Shown in pieces: positions 34,835 through 42,321 of a DNA stretch of 64,000 nucleotides. The DNA lies in assembly GCF_000718515.1 (NCBI RefSeq), contig NZ_JNZS01000007.1, forward strand, positions 124,001 through 188,000. The letters run 5' to 3'. Position 1 is the stretch's first letter, and every line of letters begins with the position of its first letter. Under the pieces are notes generated by a model. The model saw only the letters and a program-made list of their open reading frames with translations. It was not told the origin of the DNA and ran no database searches. Made by a program: the position numbers and the translations under genes. The DNA is from Micromonospora parva (GTDB lineage: Bacteria > Actinomycetota > Actinomycetes > Mycobacteriales > Micromonosporaceae).

Positions 34835-37702
34835 ATGAGCACCGCCGTACCCGCGCCAACCTCGGCCGGCGTCCGCGCCCGTGCGGTCGCCGAACTGCTG
34901 CGCGCGCGCCTCGATGATCCCAGCCGGGCCAGCGCCGAGCTGCCCCGGAGGCTGGCGGCGGCACACGACGCCTCGCCGTACCTGTTCGAACCGCAGGCTG
35001 TGGTCCGCGCCGCCTCGGCGGCCGAGGTCGGGGCGTTGATGGCCGGCGCCCGGGAGGCCGGCGTGTCGTTGACCCTGCGCGGCGGTGGCACCAGCCTCGC
35101 CGGGCAGGCCGGCGGCGCCGGCGTGCTGGTCGACGTCCGCACCGACTGGCGGCACGCCGAGGTCCTCGACGACGGCTGGCGCATCCGGCTGCAACCCGGC
35201 CTGACGATCCGGCAGGCCAACGCCCGGCTGGCCCGCTACCGACGCCGGCTCGGCCCGGACCCGGCCAGCGAGGCCGCCTGCACCGTCGGTGGCATGGTGG
35301 CCAACAACTCCAGCGGGATGACCTGCGGCACCACCGACAACGCGTACCGGACGATGGAATCGCTGCGCTTCGTGCTCCCGTCCGGCACCGTCGTCGACTC
35401 CGGCGCCCGCGACGCCGACGACCGGCTGCGGACCGACGAGCCCGAGCTGCACGCCGGGCTGCTGCGGCTGCGCGACCGGGTGCGCTCGACGCCGCAGTCG
35501 CGCGCCACCGTCGAGCGGCTGTTCGCCATGAAGAACACCATGGGGTACGGGCTGAACTCGCTGCTCGACCACGACAGCCCGGTCGAGATGCTCGCCCACC
35601 TGATGATCGGCAGCGAGGGCACGCTCGGTTTCGTGGCCGAGGCCGTCTTCCGGACCGTCGAGATCCACGACCACGCCGCCACCGGCCTGCTGATCCTGCC
35701 CGGTCTCACCGCCGCCACCGACGCGCTGCCCGCCCTGCTCGCCGCCGGCGCCCGTACCGCCGAACTGCTCGACGCGGCAGCGCTGCGGGTCAGCCAGCGC
35801 GACCCGGGTGCGAGCCCGGCCCTGCGCGGGCTGACGGTCACCGGCCACGCCGCGCTGCTGGTCGAGTTCACCGAGGAGAGCGCGGAGCGGCTGGCCGCGA
35901 CGCTGGCCGACGCCCGGGTAGTCCTCGACCGGCTGCCGGCCGTCGCGGGCACCGAGCTGACCCGCGACCCGCGCGAACGGGCCCAGCTCTGGCACCTGCG
36001 CAAGGGCCTCTACACCGCCGTCGCCGGTGCCCGCCCGCCCGGCACCACCGCCCTGCTGGAGGACATCGCGGTGCCGATGCCACGGCTGACCGGCACCTGC
36101 GACGGGCTGATCCGTCTGTTCGACAGGCACGGCTACCCGGACGCGGTGATCTTCGGGCACGCCCGCGACGGCAACCTGCACTTCATGCTCACCCAGTCCT
36201 TCGACACCGCTGCCGAGATCGAGCGCTACGCCCGGTTCACCGACGACATGGTCGACCTGGTGCTGGCCGAAGGGGGCACCCTCAAGGCCGAGCACGGCAC
36301 CGGCCGGGCCATGGCACCCTTCGTCCGGCGGCAGTACGGCGACGAGCTGTACGACGTGATGCGCGAGCTGAAGCGGTTGTGCGACCCGACCGACCTGCTC
36401 AACCCCGGCGTCCTGCTCAACGACGACCCGACAGTGCACCTGCGGCAGCTCAAGGCCGTGCCGACCGTCGACCCCGAGCTGGACGCCTGCGTCGAGTGTG
36501 GCTACTGCGAGCCGGTCTGCCCCACCGCCGACGTCACCACCACCCCCCGGCAGCGCATCGTCCTGCAACGACAGATCGCCCTCGCCACCGCCGCCGGCGA
36601 CGAGGAACGCCGCCGGGAACTCACCGCCGACTACGCGTACGCAGCTGTGGACAGCTGCGCCGCCGACAGCCTCTGCGTCACCGCCTGCCCGGTCGGCATC
36701 GACACCGGGGCGGCGATGAAGCGGCTGCGCGCCGAGCGGCACAGCCCACGCGCCCAGCGCACCGCCCGCACCGCCGCACGGCACTGGCAGGCCGCCGTGA
36801 CGGGCGTCCGGGTGGGACTGACCGCCGCGCACGCCGTACCGGCGCCGCTGACCCGCGCCGCCACCGGGGTGATCCGAGGGCTCGGCGGGACCGAACTCAT
36901 GCCGCTGTGGAGCGACGACATGCCGCGCGCCGGTGCGCCCCGCCCCGCGCCCCGCAGCGAGCCGGACGCCCGGGCGGTGTTCTTCGCGGCCTGCGTCGGC
37001 AGCCTCTTCGCTCCCGAGGACGGCCGGTCCGGCGGAGCGGCTACGGCGTTCCTGCGCCTCTGCGAACTGGCCGGAGTCCCGCTGGTCGTACCGACCGGAA
37101 CAGCGGGCCTGTGCTGCGGAACCCCGTGGCAGTCCAAGGGCTACCCCGCCGGGCACCGGGAGATGGCCGAACGGACCCTGGCCGCGCTCTGGGCGGCCAG
37201 CGACGAGGGCCGGTTGCCCGTCGTCTGCGACGCGTCGTCCTGCACGCACGGGCTCACACAGCTGACCGCCGCGCTGGCCGAGGAGGATCGGGCCCGCTAC
37301 GCCGGCCTGCGCGTCGTCGACAGCGTGAGCTTCACCGCCGAGCACCTCCTGCCGGCGCTGCCGCAGCCCCGGCGACTGCGCTCGCTGGCCCTGCACCCCA
37401 CCTGCTCCACTGTGCACCTGGACGGCATCGACGACCTGCGCACCGTGGCCCGGGCGGTCGCCGACACCGTCACCGTGCCGGACAGCTGGGGGTGCTGCGC
37501 CTTCGCCGGTGACCGGGGGCTGCTGCACCCCGAGGTCACTGCCGGTGCCACGGCGGCGCAGGCCACCGAGATCAACCAGCGCGGCCACGACGCGTACGCC
37601 TCCAGCAACCGCACCTGCGAGCTGGGCATGAGCCGGGCCACCGGGCAGTCGTACCGGCACGTGCTGGAGGTGCTCGTCGAGGCCGTCGAGCCGCCGGCGT
37701 AA
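34835..37702 (+). CDS. FAD/Fe-S D-lactate (D-2-hydroxyacid) dehydrogenase, GlcD-GlcF fusion type
   Basis: 955 residues from ATG 34835 (GGGAGG site). N-terminal PCMH-type FAD domain (LTLRGGGTSLAGQAGGAGVLVDVR; GGMVANNSSGMTCGTTDNAYRT), FAD-linked oxidase C-terminal domain (GHARDGNLHFM, AEHGTGRAMAPFV), then two 4Fe-4S clusters (CVECGYCEPVCP near 550; SLCVTACPVG near 610) and two CCG-type domains (GLCCGTPW, GCCAFAGDRG). This layout is shared by Dld-II D-lactate dehydrogenases and YdiJ-type D-2-hydroxyglutarate dehydrogenases. D-lactate is favoured because MurQ, encoded next door, releases it. Electrons would pass to quinone at the membrane. Confidence 0.87.
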   Translation: MSTAVPAPTSAGVRARAVAELLRARLDDPSRASAELPRRLAAAHDASPYLFEPQAVVRAASAAEVGALMAGAREAGVSLTLRGGGTSLAGQAGGAGVLVDVRTDWRHAEVLDDGWRIRLQPGLTIRQANARLARYRRRLGPDPASEAACTVGGMVANNSSGMTCGTTDNAYRTMESLRFVLPSGTVVDSGARDADDRLRTDEPELHAGLLRLRDRVRSTPQSRATVERLFAMKNTMGYGLNSLLDHDSPVEMLAHLMIGSEGTLGFVAEAVFRTVEIHDHAATGLLILPGLTAATDALPALLAAGARTAELLDAAALRVSQRDPGASPALRGLTVTGHAALLVEFTEESAERLAATLADARVVLDRLPAVAGTELTRDPRERAQLWHLRKGLYTAVAGARPPGTTALLEDIAVPMPRLTGTCDGLIRLFDRHGYPDAVIFGHARDGNLHFMLTQSFDTAAEIERYARFTDDMVDLVLAEGGTLKAEHGTGRAMAPFVRRQYGDELYDVMRELKRLCDPTDLLNPGVLLNDDPTVHLRQLKAVPTVDPELDACVECGYCEPVCPTADVTTTPRQRIVLQRQIALATAAGDEERRRELTADYAYAAVDSCAADSLCVTACPVGIDTGAAMKRLRAERHSPRAQRTARTAARHWQAAVTGVRVGLTAAHAVPAPLTRAATGVIRGLGGTELMPLWSDDMPRAGAPRPAPRSEPDARAVFFAACVGSLFAPEDGRSGGAATAFLRLCELAGVPLVVPTGTAGLCCGTPWQSKGYPAGHREMAERTLAALWAASDEGRLPVVCDASSCTHGLTQLTAALAEEDRARYAGLRVVDSVSFTAEHLLPALPQPRRLRSLALHPTCSTVHLDGIDDLRTVARAVADTVTVPDSWGCCAFAGDRGLLHPEVTAGATAAQATEINQRGHDAYASSNRTCELGMSRATGQSYRHVLEVLVEAVEPPA

Positions 37703-37715
37703 CCGGCACGCGCAC

Positions 37716-37744
37716 GCCGCCCGCCGCGAACTGCGGCGGGCGGC
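37716..37744. terminator. Strong bidirectional terminator
   Basis: Perfect 12-base stem GCCGCCCGCCGC (37716-37727) with GCGGCGGGCGGC (37733-37744), loop GAACT. Ends the anmK operon and the convergent cell-wall operon. Confidence 0.85.
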
Positions 37745-37761
37745 GCGGTTGGTACGTGATC

Positions 37762-38685
37762 TCAGGACAGGGCGATGTCGCTGTAGTAGTAGCGCAGGAT
37801 CGCCTGGTAGGTCTTGCCCTGGTTGGCGAGGTCACGCGAGCCGTACTGCGACAGCCAGTCCCCGTCCACCCAGCCACCGCACGCGGTCGTCGTCGCGCAG
37901 TAGTGCGCCCGCAGGATGTTGCCGTTGCGGGTCATCCGGGCCGACCAGGTCCGGTCCACCGCGGCGGACGTGGACGAGACTGCCGTCGACGGCCGGTAGA
38001 CCTGGTCGCCGGTGTCGTCCCGGACGTCGTAGCACTGTCCACCGGACGTCTTCCGGGTCGAGTGCAACGCCCAGTACCAGCCGTAGCTCTTGACGGCCAT
38101 CGCACCGGCGTCCAGCGAGGCGGCCGGCCAGCTCGTGATCCACTCGTTCGGGAGGACGTTCTTGACGTACGTCTTGAAGTCGACCCGATCGACGCGCCCG
38201 AGGCTGACCCGGTACACGAGGATCGTGCTCGGCAGCTTGGTGTTGGTGCCGTCGGTGCTACAGCCCGTCGCCCCGCTCACCAACTCGTGCGAGGCGTTGT
38301 TGTTCTTCAGCGTGGCGTTGAGGTTTGCCATAGCGCCGGCTGCGAAGTCCTGGTAGGAACCGGCGAAGTTGCTGTTGAAGTAGACCCGCACCGTCTTGCC
38401 GGTCCGGTTCCACACCGACGCGGCGTTGTTCTTCACGCACAGGCCCTTGCCGCTGCCCGCGCCCTTGAAGTCGTAGCAGGTCGGCTGGGTCGTGCCGTAA
38501 TCATCGAGCGAGTCGGTGAAGTCGGAGACCGAGCCGGCCTGGTCGCTGTTGTAGTAGTAGCAGAACTCGCCGCTGTCGCAGGTTCCGTCCCGTCCCGCCG
38601 CCGCTGCCGGCGAGGCGACACTCAGGATGGAGGTGGACATGGCGAGGACGGCGCCGACGACGGCGAGGCCCTTGCGAAAATTCAC
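37762..38685 (-). CDS. Secreted I36-like module fused to SpoIID/LytB domain
   Basis: 307 residues from a GTG start with GGTAGGA upstream. Signal peptide 1-30 (ends SPAAAAG). Residues 30-130 resemble peptidase inhibitor family I36/beta-gamma-crystallin-like modules (SGEFCYYYNSDQAGSVSDFTDSLDDYG, CVKNNAASVWNR, VRVYFNSNFAGSYQDFAAG). The rest is a SpoIID-type domain (LGRVDRVDFKTYVKNVLPNEWITSWPAASLDAGAMAVKSYGWYWAL). SpoIID proteins cleave peptide-free glycan strands; LytB-like ones enhance amidases. The N-terminal module is nearly identical to that of the next gene upstream, from which it is separated by 6 bases. Confidence 0.82.
   Translation of the reverse strand: MNFRKGLAVVGAVLAMSTSILSVASPAAAAGRDGTCDSGEFCYYYNSDQAGSVSDFTDSLDDYGTTQPTCYDFKGAGSGKGLCVKNNAASVWNRTGKTVRVYFNSNFAGSYQDFAAGAMANLNATLKNNNASHELVSGATGCSTDGTNTKLPSTILVYRVSLGRVDRVDFKTYVKNVLPNEWITSWPAASLDAGAMAVKSYGWYWALHSTRKTSGGQCYDVRDDTGDQVYRPSTAVSSTSAAVDRTWSARMTRNGNILRAHYCATTTACGGWVDGDWLSQYGSRDLANQGKTYQAILRYYYSDIALS
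38282..38685 (-). repeat. Duplicated I36-module coding segment, copy 1
   Basis: This segment and 39173-39576 encode near-identical signal peptides and I36-like modules. At the DNA level the edge is sharp: 44 bases are identical (38282-38325 and 39173-39216), and beyond this edge the sequences are unrelated. Confidence 0.85.
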
Positions 38686-38691
38686 GGCGTC

Positions 38692-39576
38692 CTACCTCTC
38701 GTTGTAGCCCTGGGAGTTCCAGAACGCGGTCGGGTCGGCGTTGTCCAGGGTGGGGTCGCCGACGCTGACGGCCGCGTGGGTCTGCCGGCCGGCCCGGACC
38801 TCGACGTGGGTGTGCGCGCCCGAGCTGGAGGACACCCCGTGCCACGACTCGTCGGCGATGATCTGGCCCTTGCTGATGGCGTCGCCCACGCTCACCCCGG
38901 ACCTCGGCGCGGTGTGCAGGTAGATCACCGTCTTGTTGAGCGAGGAGTTGTAGACGGAGATCGTGGACAGACCGCCGCTGCCGGTGGCGCCCCGCGCCAC
39001 GTAGGTGACAGTTCCGGAGACCAGGGCACGCACGTCCGAGCCGACGCTGCGGGCGATGTCGATGCCCTCGTGCCGGCCCGGCGTGGTGGTGTAACCGTCG
39101 AAGGCGCAGGTGACCGAGCCGCCGCTGGCCTGGTACAGCGCGTACGACAGGTTCGTGCGCGTCGACGGCGAGAACTCGTGCGAGGCGTTGTTGTTCTTCA
39201 GCGTGGCGTTGAGGTTGCCCTTCGCGCCGGCCGCGAAGTCCTGGTAGGAACCGGCGTAGCCGCTGTTGTAGTAGACGCGCACGGTCTTGGTGCTGCGGTT
39301 CCAGACCGAGGCGGCCTCGTTCTTGATACACAGGCCCTTGCCAGCGCCGGCGCCCTTGAAGTCGTAGCACGAGGGCTGCTCGGTGCCGTAGTCGTCGAGC
39401 GAGCCGGTGAAGTCCGAGACCGACCCCGCGTTGTCGCTGTTGTAGTAGTAGCAGAACTCGCCGCTCTCGCAGACCCCGTCTCGGGCCGCCGCCGACGCGG
39501 GCGATCCGACGCTGAGGATCGAGGTGGTCGCGGCCAGCGCGACGCCGACGGCCGCAAGGCTCTTCCGGATGTTCAT
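38692..39576 (-). CDS. Secreted I36-like module fused to M23 peptidase
   Basis: 294 residues from an ATG with AGGA four bases upstream. Signal peptide 1-30, I36-like module 30-135 as in the downstream neighbour, then a lysostaphin-type M23 domain: GRHEGIDIA (zinc His and Asp), VRALVSGTVTYVARGATGSGGLSTISVYNSSLNKTVIYLH and HTHVEVR (second His pair). It should cut peptide bridges of peptidoglycan outside the cell, with the module perhaps serving wall binding or self-inhibition. Middle gene of a three-gene cell-wall operon. Confidence 0.88.
   Translation of the reverse strand: MNIRKSLAAVGVALAATTSILSVGSPASAAARDGVCESGEFCYYYNSDNAGSVSDFTGSLDDYGTEQPSCYDFKGAGAGKGLCIKNEAASVWNRSTKTVRVYYNSGYAGSYQDFAAGAKGNLNATLKNNNASHEFSPSTRTNLSYALYQASGGSVTCAFDGYTTTPGRHEGIDIARSVGSDVRALVSGTVTYVARGATGSGGLSTISVYNSSLNKTVIYLHTAPRSGVSVGDAISKGQIIADESWHGVSSSSGAHTHVEVRAGRQTHAAVSVGDPTLDNADPTAFWNSQGYNER
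39173..39576 (-). repeat. Duplicated I36-module coding segment, copy 2
   Basis: Partner of 38282-38685. The shared part covers the signal peptide and I36-like module only and ends at codons for KNNNASHE, after which one gene continues into SpoIID and the other into M23. Confidence 0.85.
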
Positions 39577-39608
39577 GGTGTCCTTTCAGAATTGGTGAGG
39601 GGTGCGGG

Positions 39609-40472
39609 TCACTGCCCGCGCTGGTACTGCTCCCAGGTCCTGATCGGGACCTGGGGGCCGTCGTCCGGACCCTGGTTGGCCAGACCGTTCAGGCCCAGGT
39701 AGTAGTCGCCGACCTGGTGCTGCGCCTGACTGGACAGGTCCGTGTCGTTGATCGCGGCGGCGTGGATGTGCCACGGCCAGTCGCCCTGATCCGGGTTGCG
39801 GACCCAGGCGGCGAAGCCGACCTGGCGCAGGGCCCGGGCAACTGCGGTGCGCCTGGCCGCGGTCATGCCGGTGACCGCGATGTCCACCACACCCCCGCCG
39901 TCGTGCGTACCGGCCGAGGTGGGGTCGCCGCCGGGGTTGTACGAGCCCTGGTCGAGCACCAGGGGGTAGCCGAGCAGCCGCTGCGCCTGCGCCAGCATCG
40001 CCTGGGTACGGGCGTTGACGACGTACCCGTCGCGCGGGACCTTCGCGCCCGGGCCGATCGTGTTGACGACGGTGTAGCGGTTCTGCCCGAGCTTTGTCAG
40101 CGACGTCGTGCCGGGCAGCCCGTTCGCGGCCAGCCCGGTGTAGCCGAGCGTGCGTTGGTACGCGGCGTACGCCGAGATGGTCACGGTGCCGAAGTAGCCG
40201 TCGACCCACTGCGCGTTCAGCAGGCCCTGCGCCTGCAACGCCTGCTCGACGGCGAGCACGGAGCTCTTCGCGCCCGGGGTGAGGGTGTTGTCGGGCCGAC
40301 GGGGGTCGATCTGGGCGGCCAGGACGGTGGCTTCCATGTCCACGACTGGCCGCACGGCCGTGGTGACGGTTCGCTGCGCGGTGGTGCCGGATGTGGCGGC
40401 CCACGCGTGGGCCGGGACCCCGACGGCCACGCAGAGCGCGGCGAGCCCGACGGATAACCACTGACGACGCAC
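39609..40472 (-). CDS. Secreted peptidoglycan-binding protein with M15-type peptidase-like domain
   Basis: 287 residues. Signal peptide to about 25 (ends AHAWAA). A PG_binding_1-like helical domain (SSVLAVEQALQAQGLLNAQWVDGYFGTVTISAYAAYQRTLGYTGLAANGLPG) is followed by a domain with the M15 (VanY/D,D-carboxypeptidase-like) zinc pattern: THDGGGVVDIAV (His and Asp) and WPWHIHAA (His). It probably trims peptidoglycan stem peptides. First gene of the operon with the M23 and SpoIID genes (32-base and 6-base gaps); GTCAG repeats lie upstream. Confidence 0.83.
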   Translation of the reverse strand: MRRQWLSVGLAALCVAVGVPAHAWAATSGTTAQRTVTTAVRPVVDMEATVLAAQIDPRRPDNTLTPGAKSSVLAVEQALQAQGLLNAQWVDGYFGTVTISAYAAYQRTLGYTGLAANGLPGTTSLTKLGQNRYTVVNTIGPGAKVPRDGYVVNARTQAMLAQAQRLLGYPLVLDQGSYNPGGDPTSAGTHDGGGVVDIAVTGMTAARRTAVARALRQVGFAAWVRNPDQGDWPWHIHAAAINDTDLSSQAQHQVGDYYLGLNGLANQGPDDGPQVPIRTWEQYQRGQ

Positions 40473-40559
40473 TGTCGATTCTCCTCGCGGTTGGTGAGTC
40501 GTTCGGAACGGACATCACCTTGCGAGAATCGACCTGCTGTTCGGTACCCCCGCCGTCCT

Positions 40560-40656
40560 GTCAGATCCGTCAGATGGTCATCGACCTCGACGGATGTGGT
40601 GTTGTCAGCTTCGGCAGCACCGGGGCTGACACCGGCTCATCGTGCGCTGACACCGG
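40560..40656. promoter_or_regulatory. GTCAG/CTGAC repeats upstream of the cell-wall operon
   Basis: GTCAG occurs at 40560, 40569 and 40604, and the inverted form within two copies of GCTGACACCGG at 40625 and 40646, spaced 21 bases (two helical turns). The block fills most of the gap 40473-40670 between the cell-wall operon and the HTH gene. Candidate binding sites for the adjacent regulator. Confidence 0.45.
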
Positions 40657-40670
40657 CGACCGGGGCGCGC

Positions 40671-41696
40671 TCAGGCGATGACGGTGACCATGAAGTACAC
40701 CGGCCGGCGGGTGGGGAAGAACTCCTGCCCGTTCTCGTCGACCATCTTCCAACTGACCCAGCACTTCCCGGGGCGGCTCGGTGCGGTGACCTGAACACTG
40801 ATCATCACCTGCTCGTCGGGAGGCGTGTCACCGATCGCCACCCGGTCCGGCACCTGGCAACCGTCGGCGTCGGCGGTCGGGTTGGTCCGGGCGAGGAAAC
40901 GGTTGTGCCAGGCGACCTTCCCCACGTTCTTGAGGGCCCACACCTTGACGAACTGGGAGTTCACCCGCACCCGGGTGCCGTCGGGGATGGTCACGTCGGA
41001 GATGAACTTGCTGGAGTCGCCGGGGATCAGCGAGTCCGAGAACGCTGACTCGGAGGGCGACGCCGGCGGTGCGGGCGACGCGGCCACGGCACCGGGGTCG
41101 TCCCGGGACTTGTCGCGGACGATGACACCCACGACGGCAACCATCGCCACCACCAGCACGACCGAGGCGGCGGCGAGCCACGGCAGCCGGTGCCGCCGCG
41201 CACCCACCACCTCCTCGTCGGTCCGCGGGTAGCCCGTGATAACCAGCGCGCCCCGATCCCCGGGCGGCGTCACGGGGACGCCGGAGACGACGGGCCGGTG
41301 GGTCTGCGGGGCGTCGACCCTGGTGTCGGGCTGCTTGTCAGCGGTGGCGGGCGGGGTGTCGACGCCGGCCGGGGAAGCGGTGCCGATCGGTGCCACCTCG
41401 GCGTCCGCGATGCCGGGGACCGTCCCGGGGAGCTGTGCGTCCTCCCATCGACGCCGCCACTGGACCTCGTCCGCCTCGCAGGCTCGCACGAACTCCCGGA
41501 CGGTCTCCCAGGAGGGGAACCTGGTTCCGGAGGCCGCCTCGTGCAGCGTGGTGTGCGAGATCCGGCCCGAGCGCCCCGCCATCTTCCGGAACGACGGGTC
41601 GCCCGCCTCGGCCCGCAGGGCCCGTAGCTGTTCGGCGAACCGCTCGGCGGCCCGTCTGTCCTGAGTCGACTCCGTGGCAGCACGTTGGTCCTTCAT
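40671..41696 (-). CDS. Membrane-anchored HTH protein with extracellular NBR1-like Ig domain
   Basis: 341 residues from ATG 41696 (GTG 41699 is adjacent). N-terminal XRE-like helix-turn-helix typical of actinomycetes (FAEQLRALRAEAGDPSFRKMAGRSGRISHTTLHEAASGTRFPSWETVREFVRAC), a Pro/Ala/Thr-rich linker, one membrane helix around 170-190 (LPWLAAASVVLVVAMVAVVGVIV) and a C-terminal beta-sandwich like the Ig-like domain of NBR1 (SQFVKVWALKNVGKVAWHNRFLAR, QVMISVQVTAPSRPGKCWVSWKMVDENG). Reading: a one-component sensor whose outer domain monitors the cell surface and whose cytosolic HTH binds DNA. Its place beside three cell-wall genes suggests wall status as the signal; this is inference. Confidence 0.82.
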   Translation of the reverse strand: MKDQRAATESTQDRRAAERFAEQLRALRAEAGDPSFRKMAGRSGRISHTTLHEAASGTRFPSWETVREFVRACEADEVQWRRRWEDAQLPGTVPGIADAEVAPIGTASPAGVDTPPATADKQPDTRVDAPQTHRPVVSGVPVTPPGDRGALVITGYPRTDEEVVGARRHRLPWLAAASVVLVVAMVAVVGVIVRDKSRDDPGAVAASPAPPASPSESAFSDSLIPGDSSKFISDVTIPDGTRVRVNSQFVKVWALKNVGKVAWHNRFLARTNPTADADGCQVPDRVAIGDTPPDEQVMISVQVTAPSRPGKCWVSWKMVDENGQEFFPTRRPVYFMVTVIA

Positions 41697-41707
41697 CACT
41701 CCCCCAT

Positions 41708-41745
41708 GTCAGACGACGTTGTCAGGCGTTGTCAGAGCGTGTCAG
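41708..41745. promoter_or_regulatory. Four direct GTCAG repeats before the HTH gene
   Basis: GTCAG at 41708, 41721, 41731 and 41741, the last three exactly 10 bases apart, directly upstream of the regulator start and about 90 bases before the divergent secreted-protein gene. The same word recurs on the other side of the gene at 40560-40656. Confidence 0.5.
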
Positions 41746-41834
41746 AGGGTACCGAACGGGCGGTGGCCGCCATCAATGTGGTGCATCGACGACACCGGCG
41801 GGCGACGCCCCGGTGCATTGAAGGAGGTCACCCG

Positions 41835-42251
41835 ATGAAAAGCCATATCCGACGTGGCGTACGCATCCTCGCGGCCGCCGGTCTGGCTCTGCCCGCGACG
41901 CTGGCGTTCGCCGGACCCGCGCACGCCGAAACCAACCCGCGCTGTGCGGGCTCGGTGCAGATCGGTGCGACGGCGTACGTCACCGTCGGCGGTCAGACCG
42001 CGGCATCGGTCAAGCAGTACAAGGGCTGCGGTAAGAACTACGCCTACACGTACGTGTGGCAGCAGTACCGGGCCAGCCACGGCGCGTACCAGGTGTGCAC
42101 CTCCATCGTGACCGGAAGCACGCTGCGCGACCTGCAGTGCTCCAGCGGCCCGGAGGTCTGGTCGCTGGGCGCGAACACGCTGTCGGTGTGCACCCGCGCC
42201 CTCGGCGGCATCTCGGACGTGGCGCAGAAGGAGACCGAGGTGCGCTGCTGA
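41835..42251 (+). CDS. Small secreted protein of unknown function
   Basis: 138 residues from ATG 41835 with a near-perfect AAGGAGGT site. Signal peptide of about 31 residues (ends AGPAHA). The mature part is about 105 residues with paired Cys (PRCAG, YKGCGKNY, YQVCTS, LQCSSG, SVCTR, VRC), suggesting three disulphides in a compact beta-rich fold. No family recognised. Divergent from the HTH regulator with GTCAG repeats in between, so it may belong to that regulator's targets. Confidence 0.75.
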   Translation: MKSHIRRGVRILAAAGLALPATLAFAGPAHAETNPRCAGSVQIGATAYVTVGGQTAASVKQYKGCGKNYAYTYVWQQYRASHGAYQVCTSIVTGSTLRDLQCSSGPEVWSLGANTLSVCTRALGGISDVAQKETEVRC

Positions 42252-42270
42252 CCTGACGAGTCCGACGTAC

Positions 42271-42307
42271 CCCGGTGGGGTGCTGGCCGGTCCAGCGCCC
42301 CACCGGG
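42271..42307. terminator. Bidirectional terminator
   Basis: CCCGGTGGGG (42271-42280) pairs with CCCCACCGGG (42298-42307), with a nested CTGG/CCAG pair. Lies between convergent genes. Confidence 0.75.
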
Positions 42308-42321
42308 TCACGATGTCCGGG

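Noticed and set aside
34787..37660. A 957-codon open frame on the minus strand
   Set aside because: It mirrors the FAD/Fe-S dehydrogenase gene. High third-position GC keeps reverse frames open; its product is Gly/Arg/Val/Gln-rich without domain patterns.
41708..41745. GTCAG repeats as a CRISPR array
   Set aside because: The repeat unit is only 5 bases with 5-base gaps; there are no long repeats, spacers or cas genes.
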